64,000 bases of DNA from Paraburkholderia silvatlantica (lineage in GTDB: Bacteria > Pseudomonadota > Gammaproteobacteria > Burkholderiales > Burkholderiaceae). Shown here piece after piece: positions 6,980 through 15,394 of this stretch (position 1 is its first letter; each line of letters starts with the position of its first letter). A program made the translations under genes and the position numbers. The stretch is taken from NCBI RefSeq assembly GCF_003096715.1, contig NZ_QEOL01000023.1:1-64000 (forward strand), given 5' to 3'. The notes beneath the pieces were generated by a model. It ran no database searches, was not told the DNA's origin, and saw only the letters and a program-made list of their open reading frames with translations.

Positions 6980-8461
6980 ATGAACTTGCCCGACTGGGTG
7001 GCGTTCGGGCGTGGCTTGTTCGTTCCGGCGTCGTCGCGGGCAGCGCCGGACGTACGGGAAATTGGCCGCGACCACTGGCAGACGACCACGTTCCGCTGGT
7101 TCACCGCTTACGCGACGATCTTCTCGCTCGCGTTCATGGCGCTGCTCGGCGTGATCGAATACTCCGTGACGCGCGCCATGATGCGCGAAACCGACAGCGG
7201 CCTGCGCTGGCAACTGCGCTACTTCGATTCGCGCAGCGATACGAGCCTCGCCGGCGCCATCGACGCGCGCCTGAGCCGTCCCGACCGGCGCGATAACTTC
7301 TACGGCCTGTTCGCGCCGGACGGGCACTGGCTTGCCGGCGATATCCGCGCGATGCCCAAGGGTCTTGTGCCGGGACGCTATGGCCAGTCGCACGAGCACA
7401 CGCGCGGCCAGACGTTCGTGCTCGATCCCGGCTCCGTGCGATCGTTCTTGCGCGCCATGGGAGAGATTCGACCCGATGGCGCGTGCCTTGTCGTCGCGCG
7501 CACGCTCTCCGACGTGCGCCACGTTCATGACGAACTGATGAAGGCGTTGATCGGCGGCGGTCTCCTGTGTCTTACCGCTAGCCTGTGCGCCGGACTCGTG
7601 CTGAGCATGCGGCAGATCCGGCGCGTCGCCCAGATCAGGCGCGCCACGCGACGCATCGCGAACGGCGACCTCGCGATGCGGCTGCCGGTCGCCGGGCGCG
7701 ACGAACTCGACATGCTCGCGCACCTCGTGAACCGCATGCTCGACGAAGTCGAGCGCCTGATGGGCGAGGTGAAGAGTGCATGTGACGGCATCGCCCACGA
7801 TCTGCGCACGCCGCTCACGCGATTGCGCCTGCGCCTCTCACACGCGGCCGTTGCGATGGAGCAGCGCGGCGAGGCGGTGCTCGCCGGCGTGCTGGTCGGC
7901 GCGCGAGGGGAGGCCGATGCCGTGCTCGAGCGTTTCTCCGCACTCCTGCGTATTTCGGAGATCGGCGCCATCGATCGCCGCCGCGGCTTTGCGAGTGTGG
8001 TTCTGTCCGATCTCGTGCACGAGCTATGCGAACTCTACGCCCCGCTTGCCGAGGAAAAAGCCATCGACATGCACGCCACCGTAGCGCCGGTCGAACCCAT
8101 TCACGCCGACCGCGCGCTGCTCTTCGAAGCGTTGAGCAATCTGCTCGACAACGCCATCAAATTCGTGCCGCGCGGCGGCGCGGTGCAGGTCGAGTTGCGC
8201 GCACTCTCGCGCGGACCGCAGCTTGCCATCTCCGACAACGGACCCGGCATCGCGCCCGGAGAACGCGACGCGGTGCTCGGGCGCTTCTATCGCAGCGAGC
8301 GCACGCGCCACCTTCCGGGCACCGGCCTCGGGCTCGGTATCGTCTCGGCCATCGTGCGGCTGCACGATTTTCGCCTTGCCATCGGCGCGGCGAATCCGGG
8401 GACGATCGTCACGATCGACTGCTGGACGCATCGGGCGCGCCACGGCCAAGCGGGCCAATGA
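6980..8461 (+). CDS. Sensor histidine kinase (HAMP, HisKA, HATPase), kinase 1
   Basis: A 493-residue membrane kinase. TM1 is at about residues 41-60 and TM2 at about 188-210, with a periplasmic sensing segment of some 125 residues between them. A HAMP linker follows, and the H-box IAHDLRTPL places the phospho-acceptor His near residue 272. The N-box (NLLDNAIKF), G1 (DNGPGIAPGE) and G2 (GTGLGLGIV) are intact. The ATG at 6980 was chosen for GAGGCG upstream and because it precedes the conserved TTTFRWFTAYA block shared with kinase 2. It is followed 15 bp later by a regulator whose receiver lacks its phospho-acceptor. Kinase 2 at 10011 is a clear paralogue. Confidence 0.9.
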   Translation: MNLPDWVAFGRGLFVPASSRAAPDVREIGRDHWQTTTFRWFTAYATIFSLAFMALLGVIEYSVTRAMMRETDSGLRWQLRYFDSRSDTSLAGAIDARLSRPDRRDNFYGLFAPDGHWLAGDIRAMPKGLVPGRYGQSHEHTRGQTFVLDPGSVRSFLRAMGEIRPDGACLVVARTLSDVRHVHDELMKALIGGGLLCLTASLCAGLVLSMRQIRRVAQIRRATRRIANGDLAMRLPVAGRDELDMLAHLVNRMLDEVERLMGEVKSACDGIAHDLRTPLTRLRLRLSHAAVAMEQRGEAVLAGVLVGARGEADAVLERFSALLRISEIGAIDRRRGFASVVLSDLVHELCELYAPLAEEKAIDMHATVAPVEPIHADRALLFEALSNLLDNAIKFVPRGGAVQVELRALSRGPQLAISDNGPGIAPGERDAVLGRFYRSERTRHLPGTGLGLGIVSAIVRLHDFRLAIGAANPGTIVTIDCWTHRARHGQAGQ

Positions 8462-8476
8462 TTGGGCCAATGATCG

Positions 8477-9175
8477 ATGAGGCTCCTGCTGTGCTCGTCC
8501 TCGGCTGCCGAACGAGGTTACCTCTACAAGGCGCTGAGCGAGAGCCTGAACAGCGTCGAGGTTGCCGATAACGTCGAGTACGCCGTCTATCTCGCATCGC
8601 AGGAGCCGTTCGACACGGTGTTCCTCTGCGCTGCCTCGCCTGAGGCGCACGACGGTATCGCGGCCGCGCTCGCGGCCTTTACGCGCTTGCCCGACGCACC
8701 GGCGATCGTCGTTGCGCTCGCACACGCGACACCCGCGGACTGCGCGCGCCTGCTGCGCGCGGGTGCCGATGCGTGCTTCGTGCAGCCCTGGTCCATTATC
8801 GAAATTCAGGAGCGTATGCTGGCGCTGCGCCGCGGCGCGCTCGTTCACGCGAGCGCACCGCGCGTGCACCTCGACCCCTCCACGCGGGACCTCGTGGAGG
8901 GCATCCGGCGCATACCGCTCACCACGCGCGAGTATCTGCTCGTCGAATGCCTGCTGCGCCATGCGGGCGCGCCCGTCGCGCGCGAGCAGCTGATTCGCTA
9001 TGCGTGGCCCGACAAGGCCGACGTCGAGCCGTCGAGCGTGAACCTCGTCGTGTCGCGTTTGCGGCGCAAACTCGCGTCGCACGGCGCGCAGGCGAACGTC
9101 GAGACAGTGAGCCGCTACGGCTATCAACTCGATCTGCACGCGCGGAAAACAACCATCGGCGTAAACGATACGTAA
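8477..9175 (+). CDS. Winged-helix regulator with aspartate-less receiver (1)
   Basis: The 232-residue protein has the OmpR layout: a receiver-like fold (about 1-120) and a winged-helix C-terminus (LTTREYLLVECLLRH, then SSVNLVVSRLRRKL and the terminal SRYGYQL). The receiver has lost the phosphorylation chemistry. The acidic pair after strand 1 is replaced by Ser (LLLCSSS), strand 3 ends VFLCAAS with no Asp, and the TKPF lysine is Gln (FVQPW). It probably acts independently of phosphorylation or as a partner of the true regulator at 9321. It directly follows kinase 1 and is paralogous to the protein at 11475. Confidence 0.85.
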   Translation: MRLLLCSSSAAERGYLYKALSESLNSVEVADNVEYAVYLASQEPFDTVFLCAASPEAHDGIAAALAAFTRLPDAPAIVVALAHATPADCARLLRAGADACFVQPWSIIEIQERMLALRRGALVHASAPRVHLDPSTRDLVEGIRRIPLTTREYLLVECLLRHAGAPVAREQLIRYAWPDKADVEPSSVNLVVSRLRRKLASHGAQANVETVSRYGYQLDLHARKTTIGVNDT

Positions 9176-9320
9176 GCACTCAGGCACAGCGCGCGCGACC
9201 GTATTGCCGTTGCAACCTTAAATTTAATTTCATGAAAGGAATCGCGGCGCGGCGCGGGCGCAACGGTAAACTCGAGGCTCCCGAATAGTCGTGCCGCCGG
9301 CACGACGGAGTGCGAGAAAG

Positions 9321-10004
9321 ATGAGTCAGGTGCGCGTTTTGACGGTGGAGGACGATGCCGTCACAGCCAACGAAATCGTCAGCGAGCTGACGCGGCGCGG
9401 CTTTGCGGTCGAATGGGTCGATAACGGTCGCGACGGCATGGCCCGCGCGATGAGCGACGAATACGACGCCATTACGCTCGACCGCATGCTGCCGGGCGTG
9501 GACGGTCTATCGATCCTCACGGCCATGCGCACGGTCGGCATTCAGACGCCGGTGCTGATGCTGAGCGCGCTCGGCGACGTCGATGAACGCGTACGCGGCC
9601 TGCGCGCGGGCGGCGACGACTACCTCACCAAGCCTTTCGACCCCGAAGAACTGACCGCGCGCCTCGAGGTGCTGCTGCGCCGCCGCCAGGCCGCGAGCGT
9701 CGCTCGCGAAACCGCGTTGCGCGTGGGACCGCTCGAACTCGACCTCATTTCGCGCAAGGTGCGCCGCGACGGCGAAGAAGTCGTGCTGCTGCCGACCGAG
9801 TATCGCGTGCTCGAATTCATGATGCGCCATGCAGGCAAGACCATCACCCGCACCATGCTGTTCGAAGCCGTATGGGGCTACCACTTCGATCCGGGTACCA
9901 ACCTGATCGACGTGCACATGGGCCGCCTGCGCAAGAAAATCGATCCTCCGGGCGTGCCGCCGCTCATTCAGACCGTGCGAGGCTCCGGCTACATTCTCGG
10001 ATAA
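9321..10004 (+). CDS. OmpR/PhoB-family response regulator
   Basis: A canonical 227-residue regulator with the acidic pair at residues 11-12, phospho-acceptor Asp54 (ITLDRMLPG) and the conserved lysine in LTKPF. The winged helix contains PTEYRVLEFMMRH and ends IQTVRGSGYILG. The ATG at 9321 is supported by GAG spacing and because residue 1 starts strand 1 at the usual distance. Kinase 2 starts 7 bp after its stop, so the two form a standard pair. It is the only phosphorylatable regulator in the 6980-12212 block and may serve both kinases. Confidence 0.93.
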   Translation: MSQVRVLTVEDDAVTANEIVSELTRRGFAVEWVDNGRDGMARAMSDEYDAITLDRMLPGVDGLSILTAMRTVGIQTPVLMLSALGDVDERVRGLRAGGDDYLTKPFDPEELTARLEVLLRRRQAASVARETALRVGPLELDLISRKVRRDGEEVVLLPTEYRVLEFMMRHAGKTITRTMLFEAVWGYHFDPGTNLIDVHMGRLRKKIDPPGVPPLIQTVRGSGYILG

Positions 10005-10010
10005 ACCGCT

Positions 10011-11441
10011 TTGTCGAGCCTTTCTTCTCCCGCCGCGTCCGCGCCTTTGCGCCGGCGCTGGCCCACCACGACGTTCCGCTGGCTGTGCGCCTACACCGCG
10101 CTGTTCGGCGTCTTTCTCACGCTGCTGGTCGGCTTCATTGCGTGGACCGCGAGCACGACGATCGAGCGCGACGCCGATTCGATCATGGGCTGGCAACTCA
10201 TCTATTTCGATTCGATTCCCGATGCGCAGTTACCCGAGGCGATACATCAGCGGCTCGAACACGAGCGCATGCACGTCAATTATTGTGGACTCTTTACGAG
10301 TGACGGCCGCTACGTCGCGGGAGACCTGCTCGCGCCCCCGCTGAACCTGACCTATACGCGCGAAGGCAGCACCCACGCGCATACGGTGAAGCTGCTCGGC
10401 CGCGACGTCTCGCCCGTGGTCCGGGCCATGGGTGAGGTGCGGCCGAGCGGCTTGCGCCTCGTCGTCGCGCGCGACATGACGAGCGTGCTGCGCATTCGCA
10501 AGATCATGGTGCGCACGCTCGCGGCGGGTGCCGTGCTCGCATTGCTTGCGGCGGCGGCGGGCGGCCTCGTGCTCGGCATGCGCCAGATCCGGCGCGTACG
10601 CGAAATCCGCCGTGTGACCGAATGCATCGCGCGCGGCGACCTGGATCGGCGCCTGCCCGTGGGCGGCGACGACGAGCTCGACATGCTCGCGCATCTCGTG
10701 AACCACATGCTCGACGAAGTGGAGCGGCTGATGGGTGAAGTGAAGGGCGCCTGCGATGGCATTGCACACGACCTGCGCACGCCGCTCGTGCATCTGCACA
10801 CGCTGCTCGCACGCGTGGCCGAGCGCGACAGCGTGCGCGGCGACTCCGCCGGTGCGGTGCTGCTCGATCAGGCCCGCACCGAGACGGGCCAACTGCTCGA
10901 ACGCTTCCGCGCCATGCTGCGCATCTCCGAGATCGGCACACTGCAAAGGCGCGGCGGCTTCGCAGCCGTCGACCTGCACGAACTGGTGCAGGAACTCGCC
11001 GACCTCTACGAGCCGCTCGCCGAGAGCCGCGAACTCGAATGGCGCATCGCGGCCGAGCCCGTCGCCGAGATTCACGGCGACCGCGCGCTGCTGTTCGAGG
11101 CGTTCAACAATCTCATCGACAACGCCATCAAGTTTGCGCCACAAGGCGGCGTGGTGAGCGTGACGCTGCGCTCAACGCCGCCCGGTCCCTTGCTCGAAGT
11201 GGCGGATAACGGTCCCGGCATTGCGCCTGGCGAGCGCGCGGCGGTCCTGCAGCGCTTCTATCGCGGCGAGGCGGTGCGTCATATCGCCGGCTCGGGCCTG
11301 GGGCTGTCGGTCGTCGCCGCCGTGATGCGCGTCCACGATTTCACGCTGCGCATCGACGACGCACGCGAACTGGCCGGCGGGACGCCGGGCGGCCCGGGTA
11401 CGCGCATGAGCGTGGAATGCTGGCCGCGCTCCCTCGCCTGA
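10011..11441 (+). CDS. Sensor histidine kinase (HAMP, HisKA, HATPase), kinase 2
   Basis: A 476-residue paralogue of kinase 1. The TM1 region starts with the shared TTTFRWLCAYT block; TM2 (AVLALLAAAAGGLVLGM) leads to the same MRQIRRVREIRRVT HAMP start. The H-box IAHDLRTPL has its His near residue 252; NNLIDNAIKF, DNGPGIAPGE and GSGLGLSVV complete the ATPase. The periplasmic part diverges from kinase 1, suggesting a different signal. It is transcribed with the response regulator before it and the aspartate-less regulator after it. Confidence 0.92.
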   Translation: MSSLSSPAASAPLRRRWPTTTFRWLCAYTALFGVFLTLLVGFIAWTASTTIERDADSIMGWQLIYFDSIPDAQLPEAIHQRLEHERMHVNYCGLFTSDGRYVAGDLLAPPLNLTYTREGSTHAHTVKLLGRDVSPVVRAMGEVRPSGLRLVVARDMTSVLRIRKIMVRTLAAGAVLALLAAAAGGLVLGMRQIRRVREIRRVTECIARGDLDRRLPVGGDDELDMLAHLVNHMLDEVERLMGEVKGACDGIAHDLRTPLVHLHTLLARVAERDSVRGDSAGAVLLDQARTETGQLLERFRAMLRISEIGTLQRRGGFAAVDLHELVQELADLYEPLAESRELEWRIAAEPVAEIHGDRALLFEAFNNLIDNAIKFAPQGGVVSVTLRSTPPGPLLEVADNGPGIAPGERAAVLQRFYRGEAVRHIAGSGLGLSVVAAVMRVHDFTLRIDDARELAGGTPGGPGTRMSVECWPRSLA

Positions 11442-11474
11442 CCTCTTCCGTCCAGCCGCCGGGCACTTGCCGTC

Positions 11475-12212
11475 ATGCGCATACTCCTCATCTCGCCGAA
11501 TCACGCCGAAGGCGCCTGGCTGCAGAAGGCCCTGCAGGAAAGCGCGCATAGCCTGCAACGCGCGGAAGACCTGCGCGACGGCCTTTTCGTCGCTGGAGAG
11601 GAGCCATTCGATGCAGTGATCGTCATGGCGCTCGACAGCGCGCTGCTGCCTGCGCTGCACGGGATCCTTCCCGGGTTCTCGAAGCTCGCGGCCGGCGCGA
11701 CGATCATCGCCGTGCTCGGCATCGAAGCGAGCGCGACCGAGCGCTCGAAGGTGCTGCGCGCGGGCGCCGACGCGTGCTTTCGCTACCCGTTCTCCTTCAT
11801 CGAAATGCACGAGCGCATGCACGCGCTGTTGCGCACCACGGCGGCGTGCGGCGGTGGCGTGCAGGGCGGACAGCCCGCGCAGGCCGTGCAGGCCGCAAGC
11901 GGCGCACAGCCCGTCCAGAACGCGCCGCAGCTCGATGCGGGTACGCGCGAGATCGTGGAGGGTTCGCGCCGCGCGGAACTCACGCGCCGCGAGTACCTGC
12001 TCGTCGAGTGCCTGATGCGTCAAACCAACGTGCCCGTGCCGCGCGACCAGATGATCCGCTACGCGTGGCCCGAGAAGGACGACATCGACGCTTCGACCGT
12101 CAACCTCGTCGTTTCGCGCTTGCGCCGCAAGCTCGCGCGCGAGGGCATCGATGTGCGCATCGATACCATCAGCCGCTACGGCTATCAACTGACCTGGCCG
12201 ACGGTTGACTGA
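11475..12212 (+). CDS. Winged-helix regulator with aspartate-less receiver (2)
   Basis: A 245-residue paralogue of the protein at 8477. The receiver again lacks the acidic pair (ILLISPNHAE), the acceptor Asp (strand 3 reads DAVIVMAL) and the conserved Lys (CFRYPF). The winged helix is well kept (LTRREYLLVECLMRQ, DASTVNLVVSRLRRKL, ISRYGYQL). A Gln/Ala-rich linker (about residues 120-150) separates the domains and is longer than in the first copy. With kinase 2 it repeats the kinase plus dead-receiver arrangement, so the block looks like a tandem duplication in which the second unit also carries a working regulator. Confidence 0.85.
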   Translation: MRILLISPNHAEGAWLQKALQESAHSLQRAEDLRDGLFVAGEEPFDAVIVMALDSALLPALHGILPGFSKLAAGATIIAVLGIEASATERSKVLRAGADACFRYPFSFIEMHERMHALLRTTAACGGGVQGGQPAQAVQAASGAQPVQNAPQLDAGTREIVEGSRRAELTRREYLLVECLMRQTNVPVPRDQMIRYAWPEKDDIDASTVNLVVSRLRRKLAREGIDVRIDTISRYGYQLTWPTVD

Positions 12213-12221
12213 TGCGCGCTG

Positions 12222-12250
12222 AGGTAACCGTTTGTGGGAACCGGTTACCT
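12222..12250. repeat. Isolated iteron-like inverted pair
   Basis: AGGTAACCGTTTGTGGG (12222-12238 region) matches the reverse iteron form AGGTNACCNNNNATGGG apart from the first A of ATGGG. It is followed at once by AACCGGTTACCT, which matches the conserved half of the forward form. The two share inverted 9-bp arms. It lies 6 kb from the array in a gap between genes. It may be a distant initiator-binding site or a chance or terminator-like hairpin. Confidence 0.4.
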
Positions 12251-12291
12251 GTCCGGGCGTGAATGCATGAGTTTGTTAACATCGAAAAGCA

Positions 12292-12316
12292 AACGGCACG
12301 CGGATAGCGTGCCGTT
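12292..12316 (-). terminator. Hairpin between convergent genes, likely terminator
   Basis: A perfect 10-bp stem AACGGCACGC / GCGTGCCGTT with a 5-nt loop lies between the plus-strand regulator (ends 12212) and the minus-strand DUF4148 gene (ends 12349). On the minus strand it is followed by TTGCTTTTCG, a modest T-rich tail, so it fits best as the terminator of the DUF4148 gene. Confidence 0.6.
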
Positions 12317-12348
12317 CATTCGTGCCTGAAAAGCCCTGCCTGTCGTGC

Positions 12349-12630
12349 TCAGTGCTCATAGAGCGTGGAGTTCAGGTACGCGAGCTGACCATCCTGCTCC
12401 GCCTGAACAAGCTCGTGGTACACCTCGGCGCGCGTCTTTTCATGGACCGGTTGCCCATAAGGCGGTACCCATGTGCCGGGCGCAACCGTGGGGGCGGTGT
12501 CGTTCGCCGCGACCTGGGTGGTTGCCGCGGGCTGGCTGGTTTGCGTGCCGGCAGGCGCCGAGGTTTGTGCAAAAGCTGACGTGGTGGTGACGACACCGGC
12601 GAGCGCAGCGATGATCATGAGCGTCTTCAT
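12349..12630 (-). CDS. DUF4148-family small secreted protein
   Basis: The 93-residue protein has a signal peptide (MKTLMIIAALAG to TSAFAQ, cleavage near residue 22) and an Ala/Thr/Pro-rich linker. The C-terminal motif EKTRAEVYHELVQAEQDGQL is followed by the LNSTLYEH end. The 27554 gene ends in a close relative of this tail (ERDGQIQTLDRTLYAHH), so the two are nearest to each other. A strong GGAGGAA precedes the ATG. The function of the family is not established; the protein is predicted to be periplasmic or secreted. Confidence 0.78.
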   Translation of the reverse strand: MKTLMIIAALAGVVTTTSAFAQTSAPAGTQTSQPAATTQVAANDTAPTVAPGTWVPPYGQPVHEKTRAEVYHELVQAEQDGQLAYLNSTLYEH

Positions 12631-12738
12631 GTGACTATTCCTCCAGAAGTGAGATCGGTTAGCCGGTCAGCGAATGCGATAGATCGCATCCCGGTATGAG
12701 TAGAATAGTTAGTTCACCATATCGAACCGGATGCAGCA

Positions 12739-14184
12739 TCATGAAGAAATGTTTATCGGCGCAAGACTCCACCCGCCTCCTATCGCCTGTATGAGGCCCA
12801 CGGTGGCATCGAGGCGCCGCGTGTCCAGTTCCAGCGAGGCGATCTGCGTGGAGAGTTCGGTGGTTTGCGCCGTCACGACGTCGAGGTAGCTCACCACGCC
12901 GTCGCGGTAGCGCGACATCGAGAGCGTAAGGGTGCGCTGCGCCGCCGTAAGCGCCTCGTCTTCGCGCTGTGCTTCGTCGCCGAGATGGTGCAGCAGGGCG
13001 AGGTTGTCCTCGACCTGCTGGAACGCGCCCAGCACCGTCGCCTTGTACTGCGCGCCGTTTTCGGCGAGCAACGCCCGCGCGCCGCGCACAACCGCCGCGC
13101 GGCGCCCGCCGTCGAAGATCGTCATCATGAGCGTGGGCCCGATCGACCACATCTCGTTGGGCGCGACGATCCACGGCGAGAATGTGTCGCTCTGGAAGCC
13201 GCCGTCCAGGCCAAGCGAGAGATCGGGGAAGAACGCGGCCTTCGCCACGCCAATTCGCGCGTTGGCGGCGGCGACGCGCCGCTCCGCGGCAGCAATATCG
13301 GGCCGCCGCTGCAGCAGCGCCGACGGCAGGCCCGCGGGCAGATTCGGCAGGTGCGGGCGGATCGTGTCCGGTGCGACGTTGAACTGCGAGGCCGGCACGC
13401 CGATGAGCGTGGCGATGGCGTGCTCGTAAAGCGCGCGGCGCGCGCTCACGTCATCGGCTGCGGCCTGCGCGGAGGCGAGCTGCGTTTTCGCGCGCGAGAC
13501 GTCGAGCGAAGAAGCAATGCCGCCGCGATGGCGGCTCTCGGTCAGATCCAGCGCGTGACGATAGGCGGCGATGGTCTCGTCGAGCAGCTTCGACTGCTGG
13601 TCGAGTCCGAGCAGATCGAACCACGTCGTGGCGAGCCTTGCCTGCAGGCTCAGTTGCAGCGACGCGATATCGGCCTCGCTGGCTACGCTCGAGGCCTCGT
13701 CTGCCTTCACCTCGTTGCGCACCTTGCCCCACAGGTCGATGTCGTAGCCGATGCCCACGTCGAGCGTGTTCGAGTTGTACACGTTCGGCTGATCCGAGCC
13801 ACGTAGCGGGCGCAGCGCCGACTGGCGCTCGCGCGACACGTTCGCCTCTGCGCCGACACTCGGCAGCAGTGCCGAGCGCGCCTGGGCGACGAGCGCATCG
13901 GCTTCGTCGTGACGCGCGAGCGCTGCGGCGACGTTCGGATTCGCCTTCGCAACCTGCGGCTCGAGCTGATTCAACACAGGATCGTCGAACGCGCGCCACC
14001 ATCCGTCACGCGGGAGCTGGTCGGCGGGGCGCGCTGTCTGCCAGCCGCCCGCTTCCTTGAAGTGCGTGGGAATGGCCGTGACGGGCGCGCGATACGCGGG
14101 CGCGAACGAGCACGCCGAGAGCAGCAGGGCCGCCGCAAGCGCCGCGGCGCGCAACGGGTGCGCAGGCACGAACGGCTTAGCCAT
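12739..14184 (-). CDS. Outer-membrane efflux lipoprotein (OprM/NodT family)
   Basis: A 481-residue TolC-like outer-membrane channel with a lipoprotein signal (AAALAAALLLSACS, lipidated Cys near residue 25). It has the FAPAYRAP start typical of the family and two repeated helical barrels (for example RRPDIAAAERRVAAANARIG near the middle). It is the exit duct of the tripartite pump encoded by the two genes upstream. Its ATG at 14184 overlaps the stop of the adaptor gene by 8 bp; a longer frame reaches 14241 but the later start gives a normal lipoprotein signal. It is the last gene of the operon. Confidence 0.9.
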   Translation of the reverse strand: MAKPFVPAHPLRAAALAAALLLSACSFAPAYRAPVTAIPTHFKEAGGWQTARPADQLPRDGWWRAFDDPVLNQLEPQVAKANPNVAAALARHDEADALVAQARSALLPSVGAEANVSRERQSALRPLRGSDQPNVYNSNTLDVGIGYDIDLWGKVRNEVKADEASSVASEADIASLQLSLQARLATTWFDLLGLDQQSKLLDETIAAYRHALDLTESRHRGGIASSLDVSRAKTQLASAQAAADDVSARRALYEHAIATLIGVPASQFNVAPDTIRPHLPNLPAGLPSALLQRRPDIAAAERRVAAANARIGVAKAAFFPDLSLGLDGGFQSDTFSPWIVAPNEMWSIGPTLMMTIFDGGRRAAVVRGARALLAENGAQYKATVLGAFQQVEDNLALLHHLGDEAQREDEALTAAQRTLTLSMSRYRDGVVSYLDVVTAQTTELSTQIASLELDTRRLDATVGLIQAIGGGWSLAPINISS

Positions 14185-15394
14185 GCGCACGCTCCGGGTC
14201 GTGCATGGTGGCGGTTTGCGTCGATTGCGCGCCTGGCGCATTGGCGGACGCGAGGCGCACGAGGTCGCCGCTCGCGAGCGAATCCGGCGGATTGTCGATC
14301 ACGCGCTCGCCCGCATGCAGGCCGGAAGTAATCTCCACGCGCGTGCCGAGGTCCGTGCCGATCGTCACGTCGCGCAACTGCACGTGCTGACGCGCATCGG
14401 CGACAGCGATCTGCATGCCGTGCGCGCGGAAGATCAGCGCGCTTGCGGGCACGAAGAGCGCATGCGCGTCGCCCGGCATCGCGAGGTGGACTTCGGTGTA
14501 CTCGCCGGGGAAGAGCAGGCCTTGCTTGTTGTCCACGGCGAGCTGCACGAGCATCGTGCCCGAGGCGGGCGAGATCGACTGGTCGGTGTCCACGAGCTTC
14601 GCGTCGAACTTTACGCCGGGGCGCTCGGGCACGGTGAGCGTGGCGTGCATGCCCGGCTTGATCGAGGCGGCGTCGCTTTGCGGCACGCTTACGTACACGC
14701 GCAACTGGCTCGCATCGGAGACGGTGAAGAGGTCGGGGCCGCTGCCGCTGCCGGCGTCGATCAGCGCGCCTACGTCCGTCTTGCGTGCGGTGACGATGCC
14801 CTCAAAAGGGGCCGTGATGCGCTTGAACGATTCGAGCGCCTCGAGCCGCCGCACGTTGGCCTCGTTCGCCTCCACGGTGGCTTGCTTGGCGATCAGGTCG
14901 GAGGATTTCTCGTCGGCCTCCTGCTGCGAGACCGAGTCTTGCTTGAGCATCTCGGTCCAGCGCCTCGCCGTGGTGGCGGCAAGCTTCTCGTTGGCGACGG
15001 AGTTCTGCAGATCGGCGCGGGCCTGCTGAAGTTGCTGGTCGAGGTCGGGCGTGTCGATCACGCCGAGCAGTTGGCCCGCCTTGACGTGCGTGCCGATATC
15101 GGCGTACCACGCGTGCAGATAGCCGGACACACGCGCATAGATCGGCGCGTTGATATAGGCGGCGAGGCGCCCCGGGAGCACGAGCGGCTCCGATGCCGGG
15201 CTCGCTTGCGGCTGCACGGTCGCGACGGTGGGAATGGCCTGCGCGTCGGTCCACGTGGCGAGTTCCTGATGTGCGTGAACACGGCTGAAGATGCCGCCGG
15301 ACACGATGCCGGCCGCTACCATCAACGCGATGGCGGCAACGGATTTCAGGTGACGCAGCGGCTGCGGCGAGGCGATGTCGATTTCAGTAGACAT
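14177..15394 (-). CDS. RND efflux periplasmic adaptor (membrane fusion protein)
   Basis: A 405-residue HlyD/AcrA-type adaptor. A single N-terminal anchor (SVAAIALMVAAGIVSGGIFS, about residues 18-37) is followed by the first lipoyl half-motif, a coiled-coil hairpin (QQLQQARADLQNSVANEKL and VEANEANVRRLEALESFKR), the second half-motif (ITAPFEGIVTARKTDVGALI) and the beta-barrel. It links the inner-membrane pump to the outer-membrane channel. The start overlaps the end of the pump gene? No: in transcription order the pump gene comes first and its stop region overlaps this ATG by 11 bp, so the three genes are translationally coupled. Confidence 0.92.
   Translation of the reverse strand: MSTEIDIASPQPLRHLKSVAAIALMVAAGIVSGGIFSRVHAHQELATWTDAQAIPTVATVQPQASPASEPLVLPGRLAAYINAPIYARVSGYLHAWYADIGTHVKAGQLLGVIDTPDLDQQLQQARADLQNSVANEKLAATTARRWTEMLKQDSVSQQEADEKSSDLIAKQATVEANEANVRRLEALESFKRITAPFEGIVTARKTDVGALIDAGSGSGPDLFTVSDASQLRVYVSVPQSDAASIKPGMHATLTVPERPGVKFDAKLVDTDQSISPASGTMLVQLAVDNKQGLLFPGEYTEVHLAMPGDAHALFVPASALIFRAHGMQIAVADARQHVQLRDVTIGTDLGTRVEITSGLHAGERVIDNPPDSLASGDLVRLASANAPGAQSTQTATMHDPERAHG

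Noticed and set aside
12659-13174. A minus-strand frame inside the outer-membrane efflux gene
   Set aside because: It is an alternative frame of the real gene with Arg-rich translation.
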